Below, one piece after another: positions 18,155 through 27,567 of a stretch of DNA of 64,000 nucleotides (within the stretch, counting starts at the first letter, position 1; the number at the start of each line of letters is the position of its first letter). Source of the DNA: Rheinheimera sp. EpRS3. GTDB lineage: Bacteria > Pseudomonadota > Gammaproteobacteria > Enterobacterales > Alteromonadaceae. The position numbers and the translations under genes are program-made. The stretch covers positions 744,001 to 808,000 of the forward strand of contig NZ_LNQS01000008.1 of the NCBI RefSeq assembly GCF_001513785.1, read 5' to 3'. The notes beneath the pieces are model-generated. The model was not told the DNA's origin, did not search any database, and saw nothing but the letters and a program-made list of their open reading frames with translations.

Positions 18155-20488
18155 ATGACATTCAGCTCTTTACGCACCAAACTAATACTTATTCTGTTGG
18201 TATTGTTAAGCCTGCTGGCTACAGCGACCGGGCTGGCTACGCTTAGCGCCATGAAACGCGACAGTGAGTTACAGGCCGGGCATATTCTGAGCGTGGCCAG
18301 TAAAGTACTACGTGAAGCACTGAATAACAGAGCTGGCCAGTTAAGCAGCAGCGTGCAAATTCTGGCTACCGATTTTGGCTTTCGCCGTGCTGTTGCCACT
18401 GCAGAGCAGGAAACTATAAAATCGGTACTGGCTAACCATGGCAGCCGCATTAATGCCAGCCTTACCTTACTGTTGTCGCCCGACGGTGCTTTGCTGGCCA
18501 GCTCGGATACAGCAATTAAAGCCGCCGATATAGCACCGCTGTTTCAACAAACACAGGGCAACAGTACAGCGCCGGTAAACGATATTTTGCATCTGGCTGG
18601 CCAACCCTATCAACTGGTATTGGCCCCGGTAAGAGCGCCAGCGTTAATTGCCTGGGTTGGCATGGGTTTTCCGCTTGATAGTACCTTAGCCAAACAGATC
18701 CGCGGCATAACTGATCTGGATATCAGCTTTGTGGCCGAGCAGGCGCAAGGTTATCAGTTATATACTTCTACGCTTGATGCAGCTTATCAACAGCAACTAC
18801 CTGCATTGCTTGATACATTGATAAACGATGCCGGTGTGCCGCATAGCAACACACAGCAAGATTATATCTCGCTGGCGCTGCCGCTGGATCAACAACAGCA
18901 GTTATGGGCTGTGCAGCATTTATCTAACCAGCGCTGGCTTAGCAGCTATCAGCAGTTCCGGCATCAGTTGCTGCTTATTTTCAGCGCGGCGTTATCACTT
19001 ACCTTACTGGCAGGTATTATTTTTGCCCGCAGCATTACCCAGCCACTCAAAGCGCTAAGCTACTATGCCAGACGCATAGGCCAGGGGTTTGACGAAACTA
19101 TTCCGGTGCGCGGTAAAGACGAAGTAGCGTTGCTGAGCCGCACCCTTAGCGCCATGCAGCATGATATCCGCCAGCGTGAGCAACAATTACAGTTTAATGC
19201 CGAGCATGACTCACTGACGGGCTTATATAACCGCAACGCTGTCGAGCGTTTACTGCCAAGCCTGCTGACCAGCAGCGACGGCAGCCTGCTGCAAATTAAC
19301 ATTCAGCAGTTTAAGCATATCAATGACGTACTGGGGTTTAGCAACGGCGATATCTTGTTGCAACAGCTGGCACGGCGGCTACAACTGGGGCCTGAAACGC
19401 CGGCAATGCTGGCACGGCTGGGCGGCGATGAGTTTTTACTGGTATACAATACCTTACTAACCGAAGGCCAGGTGCGGGCAAAGCTGGCGGCTTTGGGAGA
19501 GGGTTATCAGTTAGCTAACTCTCAAATCAACCTGAAAATTTGTATTGGTATTTATCACTTTTTCCGCCAGCAAAGCAGCGTTAATGACGCCCTGCGCAGA
19601 GTCGATATCGCGCTGGACAATGCCCGGCTGGCACCACAACGCACTGCTATTTATCTGCAAGGCCAGGATGAAAGCCACCAGCGAGAGCTGATGCTGATTC
19701 GTGACCTGCCTGAGGCGCTGCACAATGGCCAGTTTTACGCTGTATATCAGCCCAAAATTGATCTTGCCTCACAGCAGTGCCACAGTGCTGAAGCATTGAT
19801 CCGCTGGCAACACCCGAAACTGGGCCCGATTGCCCCGGACGAGTTTATTCGTCTGGCGGAGCATTCCGGCAATATCAGCCTGATTTCTGACTGGATGCTG
19901 CAACAGGTCATAGCCCAAACAGCAAAATGGTGGCAGCAAGGGCTACGGCTGCAAATAGCCGTAAATCTGTCGGTACATGATCTGCTAAACCCGGCTTTAG
20001 CTGACAATATCAATGCTCAACTGCAGCAATACAAGTTAAGCGCCGCAGCATTAGCGCTGGAAGTTACCGAAAGCGCCATTATGCAGGATGCAGCAACGGT
20101 AATAGCGCAGTTGCAGCGTATCCGCAGCCTGGGTATTACGTTGGCGATTGACGATTTTGGCACCGGGCAGTCGTCTTTGGCCTATCTGAAGCAATTGCCG
20201 GTGCATGAAATTAAAATTGACCGCGCTTTTGTTAAAGATATTGAACACAACAGCAATGATGCTCTGATTGTTGCCGCAACAACCCAACTGGCGCATAGCC
20301 TGGGCTTTGTTGTTACCGCTGAAGGTCTGGAGAATCAGGCCGGGCTGACCAAACTGCAACAATGTGGTTGCGATAAAGTGCAGGGTTATTATTTTTCCCG
20401 GCCGCTGCAGGCCGACGCCTTTGCAACCTGGCTACAGCAATATAGCAGCCATCATCCGCACTGGCTTAATGCTCAAACCGTTAAATAA
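18155..20488 (+). CDS. Membrane GGDEF-EAL cyclic-di-GMP protein, probably a phosphodiesterase
   Basis: This 777-residue protein has TM1 at about 9-31, a periplasmic sensory region of about 240 residues, TM2 at about 271-291, a HAMP-like linker, GGDEF at about 350-500, and EAL at about 510-765. The GGDEF signature is present (423-427), but the first metal-binding Asp of the usual D-x-D-x-F-K motif is Asn382 (INIQQFKHIND), so cyclase activity is doubtful. The EAL site looks complete: E546-A-L, NLS, EVTES, IDDFG, IKIDRAFV, AEGLE, and QGYYFSRP. I therefore expect cyclic-di-GMP breakdown, possibly with GTP-regulated control. It starts with no clear ribosome site and stands alone. Confidence 0.9.
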   Translation: MTFSSLRTKLILILLVLLSLLATATGLATLSAMKRDSELQAGHILSVASKVLREALNNRAGQLSSSVQILATDFGFRRAVATAEQETIKSVLANHGSRINASLTLLLSPDGALLASSDTAIKAADIAPLFQQTQGNSTAPVNDILHLAGQPYQLVLAPVRAPALIAWVGMGFPLDSTLAKQIRGITDLDISFVAEQAQGYQLYTSTLDAAYQQQLPALLDTLINDAGVPHSNTQQDYISLALPLDQQQQLWAVQHLSNQRWLSSYQQFRHQLLLIFSAALSLTLLAGIIFARSITQPLKALSYYARRIGQGFDETIPVRGKDEVALLSRTLSAMQHDIRQREQQLQFNAEHDSLTGLYNRNAVERLLPSLLTSSDGSLLQINIQQFKHINDVLGFSNGDILLQQLARRLQLGPETPAMLARLGGDEFLLVYNTLLTEGQVRAKLAALGEGYQLANSQINLKICIGIYHFFRQQSSVNDALRRVDIALDNARLAPQRTAIYLQGQDESHQRELMLIRDLPEALHNGQFYAVYQPKIDLASQQCHSAEALIRWQHPKLGPIAPDEFIRLAEHSGNISLISDWMLQQVIAQTAKWWQQGLRLQIAVNLSVHDLLNPALADNINAQLQQYKLSAAALALEVTESAIMQDAATVIAQLQRIRSLGITLAIDDFGTGQSSLAYLKQLPVHEIKIDRAFVKDIEHNSNDALIVAATTQLAHSLGFVVTAEGLENQAGLTKLQQCGCDKVQGYYFSRPLQADAFATWLQQYSSHHPHWLNAQTVK

Positions 20489-20500
20489 TGCTGCATGCTG

Positions 20501-20740
20501 TTAAACAACGTGGGTATCCGTTTTAACCAGCTTTGCCGTGATCTTGCGGCTTAGCGGTGCAAAAATAAATACCAGCGGAAAAGCACAGGCATGTGCATAT
20601 AAATAGGCTTTAAGCCAGGCACTGATAAAAGCATCAAACCAACCCAGATTAATAAATGTCAAAATGCCTGACATCAGAAACGCCATAAAGCCAGACATAA
20701 TAAAAGCAAAAATAAACGGCTGAAAACGCACTGGAAACAT
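20501..20740 (-). CDS. DUF2798 small membrane protein
   Basis: This 79-residue protein is built of two hydrophobic helices (about 7-30 and 43-64). It has the repeated M-S-x-x-M-x-x-x-M-S-G pattern and the T-x-x-N-x-G segment that mark DUF2798 proteins. The tail is basic. Function is unknown. The ribosome site is weak. It is convergent with the GGDEF-EAL gene, 12 bp away. Confidence 0.75.
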   Translation of the reverse strand: MFPVRFQPFIFAFIMSGFMAFLMSGILTFINLGWFDAFISAWLKAYLYAHACAFPLVFIFAPLSRKITAKLVKTDTHVV

Positions 20741-20878
20741 GAGCGAGCCACACTATAAGAAAGGTTTTGTTGGTATGCGACTTTAGCATAATTCAGAGCC
20801 ATAACAGTTTACCGCTCGCCCAAGCGCTGGTATAACGCGCTGGAACAATAACGTCGGCCGCTTTAACAGGACAATATT

Positions 20879-21829
20879 ATGCATAATATGGTTTTTCTCG
20901 ATACAGACTCTATGGGCGATGCCGACTTATCGCCACTACGCAGCAGCACCACACCCCTGCAGTGTTATCCTTACACCACGCCGCAGCAGGTAGTCAGCCG
21001 GTTGCAGCCAGCCAGTATTGCTATCGTTAACAAGGTAGAGCTGACAGCAGAGATGCTGCAGGCCTTACCCGGTTTAAAACTAATTTGCGTAGCCGCCACC
21101 GGGGTAAATAATGTCGATGTTGCAGCGGCCCGCCAGCTGGGCATTACCGTCTGCAACGTGCGCGGCTATGCCGACACTGCCGTGCCACAACATGTTTTTG
21201 CGCTGTTGCTGCAACTTACCAACAAAGTTCAGCAATACCATCAGGCCGTGCTTCACGGCAAATGGAGCCAGAGTAAACACTTTTGCCTGCTGGATTACCC
21301 GGTAACTGAACTGGCAAATAAAAACTTTGTCGTAGTGGGCTATGGCGCTCTGGGCCAGGCCAGTGCTGCACTGGCACAGGCATTTGGTATGCAGCTGATT
21401 ATTGCCGAACAGCCAGGCGCAGTGTCTTGCCGCCCCGGCAGAGTGTCATTTACCGACGCTCTGGCACAGGCTGATGTAATATCGCTGCACTGCCCGCTGA
21501 CAACTGCCACTACAAAGCTGTTTAACGCTGAGGTTTTTGCCGCAGTTAAACCTAACGCCCTGCTGATTAATACCGCCCGTGGCGGCCTGATTGATGAGGC
21601 CGCACTGCTTGACGCCCTGCAAAACGGTACTTTGGGCGGCGCGGCGCTGGATGTGGTTACACAAGAGCCACCTGCGCCAGACAATATACTGATCCGCACC
21701 AATTTACCCAACCTGCTGATTACACCCCATATGGCCTGGGCCAGCGCCGAAGCCCGCCAGCGCATGGTGTTACAACTGGCCGATAACATACAGGCATTTA
21801 TACAAGGCAGCCCACGGCATCAGGTGTAG
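20879..21829 (+). CDS. D-2-hydroxyacid dehydrogenase (glycerate/hydroxypyruvate type)
   Basis: This 316-residue protein belongs to the D-isomer-specific 2-hydroxyacid dehydrogenases. It has the Rossmann motif VVGYGALGQASAAL, the signature LLINTARGGLIDEAAL with the catalytic Arg in the preceding region and Glu in LDVVTQEPP, and His in NLLITPHMAW. These catalyse NAD(P)H-linked interconversion of 2-keto and D-2-hydroxy acids in the cytosol. AGGA lies eight bases before the ATG. The N-terminal substrate domain looks most like HprA-type glycerate dehydrogenases, but substrate cannot be fixed from sequence. Confidence 0.9.
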   Translation: MHNMVFLDTDSMGDADLSPLRSSTTPLQCYPYTTPQQVVSRLQPASIAIVNKVELTAEMLQALPGLKLICVAATGVNNVDVAAARQLGITVCNVRGYADTAVPQHVFALLLQLTNKVQQYHQAVLHGKWSQSKHFCLLDYPVTELANKNFVVVGYGALGQASAALAQAFGMQLIIAEQPGAVSCRPGRVSFTDALAQADVISLHCPLTTATTKLFNAEVFAAVKPNALLINTARGGLIDEAALLDALQNGTLGGAALDVVTQEPPAPDNILIRTNLPNLLITPHMAWASAEARQRMVLQLADNIQAFIQGSPRHQV

Positions 21830-21882
21830 CTGCCAGGGTGAAATAAGGCTAAACTGCGATAAAAATAAAAACAGTTATTATT

Positions 21883-23937
21883 ATGCCAATACGTAACGCC
21901 CTGCTGTATATAGCTCTGCTATCGCTAGCGCTGCCATCTGCGGCACAGGCTTCTGAGCGCTTACAGTTGCGCCTGAATGAAGCCAGCAGCAATGCCGAAC
22001 AAGTCAGCAATAAGTTACTGTCGCAGCCAGCGGCGTCTTTCAGTAGTGAAGACTGGCTGGTGCTGGGTTTGACACAGTTGCGGTTGCGTAATAAAGAAGC
22101 CGCCATGGACGCCACCGAGCGCGTGCTGCAAAGTTCAGCTCCGGTGTATTTGCAGGCGCAGGCATACTTATTAAAAGCGCAAATTTATGGCATTTTATAC
22201 CGCGACACTGCCATTGCAATTACCCAACTGGAACGGGCAGAGCTAATACTGCAGGACGAAACCGATCCTTTCAGCCTGCAACTATACAGCGATGTGCTGC
22301 AAAATTTCGCTCAGGCTTATAATCAGCTGGGTCATGTGCAAAAAGCCATTCCTTATGCCGAGCGCAGCCTGACACTGGCATTAACCGGACAACAGCCTGA
22401 AGCTGAACTAAAAGCCCGCATTATACTGGGCCGGCTGGCGCTGCAGAACAACGCCTATAATCAGGCTTATCAGAATCTTAATCTGGCGCTGCAACTGGCC
22501 ACAGCACTGCAGGATAACGAAGCGCTGGCTTCCATTCACTTTCGTCTTGGTATGGCGTACCGCAAAATTGAAGACCACAAAAATGCGTTATCTCACTTAC
22601 TGCAGGCAAAACAGCGCTACCAGCAACTGCAGCAGCATTCCAGCTATACCTATACCCTGTTGTTTATCGGTGAAACCTATCTGGAAGATACTAATACCGC
22701 AGAGCAAGCCAGCCAATATCTGAACGAAGCGCTGACACTGGCCAGACAGCAAGATGATTTACTCCGGGTGGGTATGGCCATGCAGGGTCTTGGCCGGCTG
22801 GCGGTGTTACAAAAAGAGGATGAGCAGGCACTACAGTATTTTAATGATGCCTTACAGTTATTCCGCCAGCAAAACCTGCAAACATACCTGCATGAGAGCA
22901 GCTTAGCCCTGGCCGAGTTATTGTTTCAGCGCCAACAATATGCAGAGGCAAACGCGCTACTGGCAGAGCTGCTACCACATATTCCACAGTTGGCAGCTTA
23001 CCTGCAATACCGCTACAACGAGCTGGCGTCTAAACTGGCGGCACAACAGGGTAACTGGCAACTGGCCTACACCCGCATGCAGCAAGCCAGTACCCAGCGC
23101 TTTGAGCAATTTGCCGAGCAAAATAAACTACAGCTGGATTTAATTAATAACGGCTTAAGCCAGGTTGCAGCGGCCAGCCAGCACCAGACTGAACTGGCAC
23201 AACTGCAACAGCAATTGCAGCAACAACAGCGCTACAGCCAGTTACTGGCGCTGGCTGTACTGCTGCTGTTTCTGGCAGCGATATCAGCGTTAGTGTGGCG
23301 TAAGTGGCGCAAACCTGTAACCCAAAGCACCGTAAGACTGACCTCTGCCGACTGGCACAACTTTTGTCAGCGTACACAACATCAGTCGGCAAAGACCACG
23401 CTGCATATCCTGGCGTTTACGCCAGCGGCAATAACAGAGCTAAAATTACAGTTTGGTGAACAACGCTTGCAGCAGGCGGTGCAAACCTTTATGCAACAAC
23501 TGGATTGTGCGCAGCTAACCGCCAGTTGCGTTAACGACGATGTGCTATGGCTGGCTTTGCATACCGACGACGATACTGCCAAAGCGTTGCAACAACAGCT
23601 GGCGGCACAGCTGCAGGCTTTACTGCCGGAGCGTTTTGCCAACCAGGCTTTTATCAGTTTACGCCTGGCATTACCGCAGTTGTCAGATACGCCCTGGCAA
23701 CTGACAGAACTTAACGCCCTGCCGGAAGCCTTCTGGCTAAGCTGGGCGCTGGCGGCCACTTCGCCACCACAGCAACAACTGTGGTTACTGGCACTGCACG
23801 GTAAATCGGCCAGAGCCTGTGAATGGCACAGTAATATGGTACGGCAAGACTTACTCAATGCTATCCGGCTGGGGAGTATTGAACTTAGCTGCAATAACAC
23901 GCTACTGCCCGCCAGTATTGCCGACGAGCTCACCTGA
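21883..23937 (+). CDS. TPR membrane protein with probable degenerate GGDEF-like domain
   Basis: This 684-residue protein has a signal peptide (about 1-24). A run of tetratricopeptide-type helix pairs covers roughly 40-400, and a Gln-rich coiled coil of about 40 residues follows. One transmembrane helix (about 450-470, LLALAVLLLFLAAISALVW) is followed by a cytoplasmic domain of about 200 residues. In that domain, the strand LHILAF, helix LQQAVQTFMQQL, and hairpin ASCVNDDVLWLAL follow the layout of a GGDEF domain. The GGDEF motif itself is replaced by VNDDV and metal-site Asps are absent. I infer a non-catalytic signalling module. Similar TPR-TM-cyclase proteins occur in Shewanella-type genomes. 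The ribosome site is weak. Confidence 0.75.
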   Translation: MPIRNALLYIALLSLALPSAAQASERLQLRLNEASSNAEQVSNKLLSQPAASFSSEDWLVLGLTQLRLRNKEAAMDATERVLQSSAPVYLQAQAYLLKAQIYGILYRDTAIAITQLERAELILQDETDPFSLQLYSDVLQNFAQAYNQLGHVQKAIPYAERSLTLALTGQQPEAELKARIILGRLALQNNAYNQAYQNLNLALQLATALQDNEALASIHFRLGMAYRKIEDHKNALSHLLQAKQRYQQLQQHSSYTYTLLFIGETYLEDTNTAEQASQYLNEALTLARQQDDLLRVGMAMQGLGRLAVLQKEDEQALQYFNDALQLFRQQNLQTYLHESSLALAELLFQRQQYAEANALLAELLPHIPQLAAYLQYRYNELASKLAAQQGNWQLAYTRMQQASTQRFEQFAEQNKLQLDLINNGLSQVAAASQHQTELAQLQQQLQQQQRYSQLLALAVLLLFLAAISALVWRKWRKPVTQSTVRLTSADWHNFCQRTQHQSAKTTLHILAFTPAAITELKLQFGEQRLQQAVQTFMQQLDCAQLTASCVNDDVLWLALHTDDDTAKALQQQLAAQLQALLPERFANQAFISLRLALPQLSDTPWQLTELNALPEAFWLSWALAATSPPQQQLWLLALHGKSARACEWHSNMVRQDLLNAIRLGSIELSCNNTLLPASIADELT

Positions 23938-23949
23938 GCAATTAAGCGG

Positions 23950-24795
23950 TTATTGCTTTGGTGAACGGTGCAACCTGAGCTCTGGCGGCACACTGAAACT
24001 TTGGCTTTTGTGCCGCAACGGGCAGCTAAAGCTAAGCGTAACCGCCTGTAATGCTAAACCAGTGGCATCTTTATTGCCCTGGCCGTATTGCGGATCTCCC
24101 ATTACCGGATGGCCAACCGCGGCAAAGTGCCGCCGGATCTGATGCTTACGACCACTGATAAGATCAACCTCCAGCCAGCTTTGTTGCGTTAGCGCATCAA
24201 ACTGCAACAACTGGAAACGGGTAAGGCAAACTTTGTCGTCCAGCGGCAAACTGATTTCGCCCTGCTGCAATAAGCTGTCAGGCAGCGGCCCCTTCACCCG
24301 GATAACATATTGTTTGCTGATTTTATGCCCGGCAATCAGCTGGCTAAATGCCGCCGCTGCATTTTTACTATGGGCAACAATAACCACACCACTGGCTTCG
24401 CGGTCCAGCCGGTGCAGTAAAAACACCTGGCGCTTTGCGGCAAAATGTTGCTCAACTGCGCGCAGCAGCGCCAGATGGTCGCCCCATTCGTTGCCCTGCG
24501 ACAACATACCTGCCGGTTTAAACCACACACTGTACTGCTGCTGATCGCTTATTAGCTGTGCCGGCTCACAAGTGCGTTGTAATAGCTCGTCATCATAATG
24601 CAGTTGTAATTGCTGACCTGTTTGTAATGCAGTTTGCGCCCGGCGCAGCCGTTTTTGCGGTTTGCCACTTAGCAGCACCGCGCCCTTGGCCATGGCATCT
24701 TTCAAACGGCCTTTTGACAGCTCTGGCACACGAAGGCTAAGTAAATCAATTGCATTTATGCTGCCCTCAGCCACTACAGTGCGAACCAGTCTCAT
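23950..24795 (-). CDS. RluA-family RNA pseudouridine synthase
   Basis: This protein of about 281 residues has an S4-like N-terminal segment (LSKGRLKDAMAKGAVLLSG). The RluA catalytic motif HRLDREASGVVI has Asp131 as the nucleophile, and the later SGRKHQIRRHFAAVGHPVMGD matches the second conserved block. The family isomerises specific uridines in rRNA or tRNA. I start at the second in-frame ATG because AAGG abuts the first one and is better spaced for the second. The target is not identifiable. It is distinct from the true RluA encoded at 32.2 kb. Confidence 0.9.
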   Translation of the reverse strand: MRLVRTVVAEGSINAIDLLSLRVPELSKGRLKDAMAKGAVLLSGKPQKRLRRAQTALQTGQQLQLHYDDELLQRTCEPAQLISDQQQYSVWFKPAGMLSQGNEWGDHLALLRAVEQHFAAKRQVFLLHRLDREASGVVIVAHSKNAAAAFSQLIAGHKISKQYVIRVKGPLPDSLLQQGEISLPLDDKVCLTRFQLLQFDALTQQSWLEVDLISGRKHQIRRHFAAVGHPVMGDPQYGQGNKDATGLALQAVTLSFSCPLRHKSQSFSVPPELRLHRSPKQ

Positions 24796-24880
24796 TGCTT
24801 TACACATCCTTTACGTTGAAGTTCAGCCAAAATTCATCCCGCCAGCCTGTAATAGTAACAAAGCATAAGGAGATACCGTT

Positions 24881-25537
24881 ATGAAAAATATCAGCTTAAG
24901 CCTGCTAAGTTGCCTGCTGCTGTGGTTTGCTGCACCAATCGAAGCCAGTAGTGCTGACAGCACTACCACTGAGCGGCGTAGTGAACACAAACCGCTGCTA
25001 AAAACCGTGAAAGATACCAGGGTAACGACTCAGGCTTACCAGAGCCATGTCTGGTTTCACAGTGTTGATGTGTTTATCAGCGGCGATCTGAATGACAACG
25101 GTTATTACCACAGGTTGGAAGTTGAACTGGATGCCGATACTTCAGTATCGTATCAACAGGTATTTGCTGAATTTACCCTGCTGCCCACCTATGGCGATGA
25201 GCGGGTATATTACACCAGCAGTATATTTGAATTGTACGGCCAAAGCCCTGACGACTGGCTGGCAATTGATACCGTGCTGGAAAACCGCTTTGCACCAGAC
25301 GACTATTTGCTGACTGTCCGTCTGTTTGACGCGGCAACCGGCTACCTGCTGGCAGAGATCTCCGGTTTTGATGACGCAAACCTTGATTACATTCCACTGG
25401 AAGATTACAACAGAGACAGCTACATCGGCAGCAGCACAACGGTTGAAGCATCAGGCGGTGCCACTGGTATCTTGTTGCTGCTGGTATTATGCTTATTGTC
25501 TGGTCAACGTTATCGGGCATTACGTCAGCGGAGCTAA
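24881..25537 (+). CDS. Choice-of-anchor H-type protein with GlyGly-CTERM-like tail
   Basis: This 218-residue secreted protein has a signal peptide (about 1-23). The body is rich in beta strands, Asp and Tyr (HSVDVFISGDLNDNGYYHRL). The C-terminal sorting signal is EASGGATG followed by 13 hydrophobic residues and a basic tail (RYRALRQRS). S-G-G-x-x-G + helix + basic end is the GlyGly-CTERM pattern, which rhombosortase cleaves in the inner membrane before surface display through type II secretion. AAGGAG lies eight bases before the ATG. The stop codon is immediately followed by the ATG of the transglutaminase-like gene, so both are one operon. No rhombosortase lies in the window. Confidence 0.78.
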   Translation: MKNISLSLLSCLLLWFAAPIEASSADSTTTERRSEHKPLLKTVKDTRVTTQAYQSHVWFHSVDVFISGDLNDNGYYHRLEVELDADTSVSYQQVFAEFTLLPTYGDERVYYTSSIFELYGQSPDDWLAIDTVLENRFAPDDYLLTVRLFDAATGYLLAEISGFDDANLDYIPLEDYNRDSYIGSSTTVEASGGATGILLLLVLCLLSGQRYRALRQRS

Positions 25538-26461
25538 ATGAAATTTATCCTGTTGTTTTTTCTGCTGCTGCCGCCATTACTGGCGGCAGATACGTTACGT
25601 TTTTCCCTGCAACAGGATGACGGCCAGGCACATTTTAATTACCGCTTCAGTGTGGCCGGGCAGGCACAGCAACTGAACTTTAGCATCGCACAACCTACGT
25701 TAAGCAATCATTTCCGCCAGTTTCGCCGTTTTCAAACCAGCGTTATGCAGCAGTATTTATGGCGGGATCTGCAAATGCATATGGCAAAATACCCAAACGC
25801 CCGCCTGATACGCCAGCCAGACAGAAATGCGCTGAGTTATCAGATCGCCAGTGCCGATAACACACTATTGCCACAGCTGCAGCAGGAGCTAAGCCAACTC
25901 ACTACTGAGCGCAGCCAGTTTTATCTGCAGCAAGCTTATTATTATCAACTGAGCCTGCCCTGGAGCGGGCCTGTTATTGTGCCCGACCACCAGCGGCTGA
26001 TGCAGGACAGCCTGAAAGACCTGTTGCCGGTAGCCAAAGCCTTGCATGATAAACTGGTTAACACGGCCAGCCGGGATACGGTGGCATACATTAGTAGTTG
26101 GTTACAGCAACTGCCCTATCAGGATTTATCTGATCGCCGAAATTCCACCGGCAATACTTTTAGCCCACCGCTAAGAGTGTTGCAGGAGAACCGTGGTGAC
26201 TGCGACAGTAAAACGGTGTTACTTGCTGCGCTGATCCGTATGCTGTTACCGGATGTAAAACTGGCTATTGTGTACTTACCGCAGCATGCCATGCTGGCAG
26301 TACAATTGCCGGTTACCGGCGCTGACGATAAAGCCACCATAGAGGGCAAAGAGTATTTACTGGTAGACCCTACCGGCCCGGCACTGTTCGCCCCCGGTAA
26401 GATAAGCCAGGACTATATTATGTATACCCGCAGTGGCCAGTTTGGTTATCGTTTACTCTGA
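25538..26461 (+). CDS. Exported transglutaminase-like cysteine protein
   Basis: This 307-residue protein has a signal peptide (about 1-16). A transglutaminase-like fold shows the catalytic Cys in NRGDCDSKTVLLAALIR, His in YLPQHAMLAV, and Asp in EYLLVDPTGPA. The order Cys-His-Asp and the spacing fit the superfamily of peptidases and transamidases. The ATG follows the previous stop with no gap, so translation is likely coupled to the anchor-H protein; a joint role in envelope processing is an inference. The 3' end overlaps the sensor gene on the other strand by nine bases. Confidence 0.82.
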   Translation: MKFILLFFLLLPPLLAADTLRFSLQQDDGQAHFNYRFSVAGQAQQLNFSIAQPTLSNHFRQFRRFQTSVMQQYLWRDLQMHMAKYPNARLIRQPDRNALSYQIASADNTLLPQLQQELSQLTTERSQFYLQQAYYYQLSLPWSGPVIVPDHQRLMQDSLKDLLPVAKALHDKLVNTASRDTVAYISSWLQQLPYQDLSDRRNSTGNTFSPPLRVLQENRGDCDSKTVLLAALIRMLLPDVKLAIVYLPQHAMLAVQLPVTGADDKATIEGKEYLLVDPTGPALFAPGKISQDYIMYTRSGQFGYRLL

Positions 26462-27523
26462 ATCCGACTTTTTGCTGTCGTGCAGCTGGTACACCTTATC
26501 GAATACCTCTGCCCAGCCTTGTGGAATATGCCGCACTCCATGGGGCTGGCCCGCAGCCAGCCGGTCAATGTGCACAATTAAGCGGCCTACAGCAGACAAG
26601 GTGCGTTTTTTATAACGCAATTGTAACGCCACCAACAGCGCCCCCAGCAGCAGCAAATACCCCAGCCAGTGCCAGAAAAATGTCTGCAGCCCGGCTGCAA
26701 ACACATTGGTTTTAAATTCCAGCACTGCCAGTGACCAGGGAGTACTGCTTAAACGCTGAACCTGCAACATATGCTCATCGGCACGCTGCGGACGTTTTAT
26801 ATTGCCCGCGCCGCCTACCAGCTCGCCAGACTGATCCAGCAACATAAAATCCAGCTGCGGATACTGGCTGTGCACCGGTGCCAGCAAAGAGTCGGTTGCC
26901 ACTATGTATAAAAAGCTGCCCAGCTTTTTATCCTGATAACTCAGCGGCACCATCATGGCTGCCTGCTGTGGCGAAAAATGCGAATAAAACACTAAGTCGC
27001 GTTCAAAGCTTAAAGTTTGCGCGGTGTCCTGTCGCCATTTTAACAATTGCTCGGCCAGGTAATCCGGCCATTTTGAGGCGCCGTTATAAGCAAAACCCTG
27101 CTCCGAAAAATAATACAGTCCTTTGACAACCGGCTGCGTTTCACCAGCCAGCTCAAAATAAGGCTGTAAGCGCAACAACATCTGTAGCTCCAGATTAAGC
27201 GCCGCATTTTCGCCGTAAAGTGGTAGCTGCTCGGTATCACTCGTGGTAACCGATAACACCGGCAGGCTGTCATCACTTTTTATGGCGGGTAATTGCAGTT
27301 TAATCTGTGCATTGCGCCGCAGTGCCTCAGCAAACCCCATCAACGGCAGCAAGGTGCTGTCTAACTGTTGCACTGCATTATCCAGCAGACTTTTGCTATG
27401 CACGACTTTGCTGTCAATAGTCAGTAAATAATGCCCGGTGGCGCCCAATAGTGACAGAGCCAGCACCAGCAGCCCCCCCAGCAAGCTACTGCGTTTATAT
27501 TCGGTGTAGACAGGGTTTTTCAT
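26453..27523 (-). CDS. Membrane sensor-like protein without output domain
   Basis: From the ATG at 27523 (AAGGAG four bases upstream) the protein has 356 residues. TM1 lies at about 14-36, a periplasmic domain of about 250 residues resembles a double-Cache sensor (AAMMVPLSYQDKKLGSFLYI, then FMLLDQSGELVG), and TM2 lies at about 285-305. Only a short cytoplasmic tail of about 45 residues follows, partly like a HAMP segment (VGRLIVHIDRLAAGQPHG). No kinase, GGDEF or methyl-accepting domain follows, and the frame ends normally. It may work through a partner. The first 26 codons of the longer open frame overlap the phoH terminator and are rejected. Confidence 0.72.
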   Translation of the reverse strand: MKNPVYTEYKRSSLLGGLLVLALSLLGATGHYLLTIDSKVVHSKSLLDNAVQQLDSTLLPLMGFAEALRRNAQIKLQLPAIKSDDSLPVLSVTTSDTEQLPLYGENAALNLELQMLLRLQPYFELAGETQPVVKGLYYFSEQGFAYNGASKWPDYLAEQLLKWRQDTAQTLSFERDLVFYSHFSPQQAAMMVPLSYQDKKLGSFLYIVATDSLLAPVHSQYPQLDFMLLDQSGELVGGAGNIKRPQRADEHMLQVQRLSSTPWSLAVLEFKTNVFAAGLQTFFWHWLGYLLLLGALLVALQLRYKKRTLSAVGRLIVHIDRLAAGQPHGVRHIPQGWAEVFDKVYQLHDSKKSDSE

Positions 27524-27567
27524 GCAACTCCTTTGCATGTCCGGATGGACCTTAGGGTAATAAGAAC

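Noticed and set aside
23382-23993. 203-residue open frame antisense to the TPR protein and the pseudouridine synthase 3' end
   Set aside because: Ser/Cys-rich composition without a ribosome site; it is a shadow of the two real genes.
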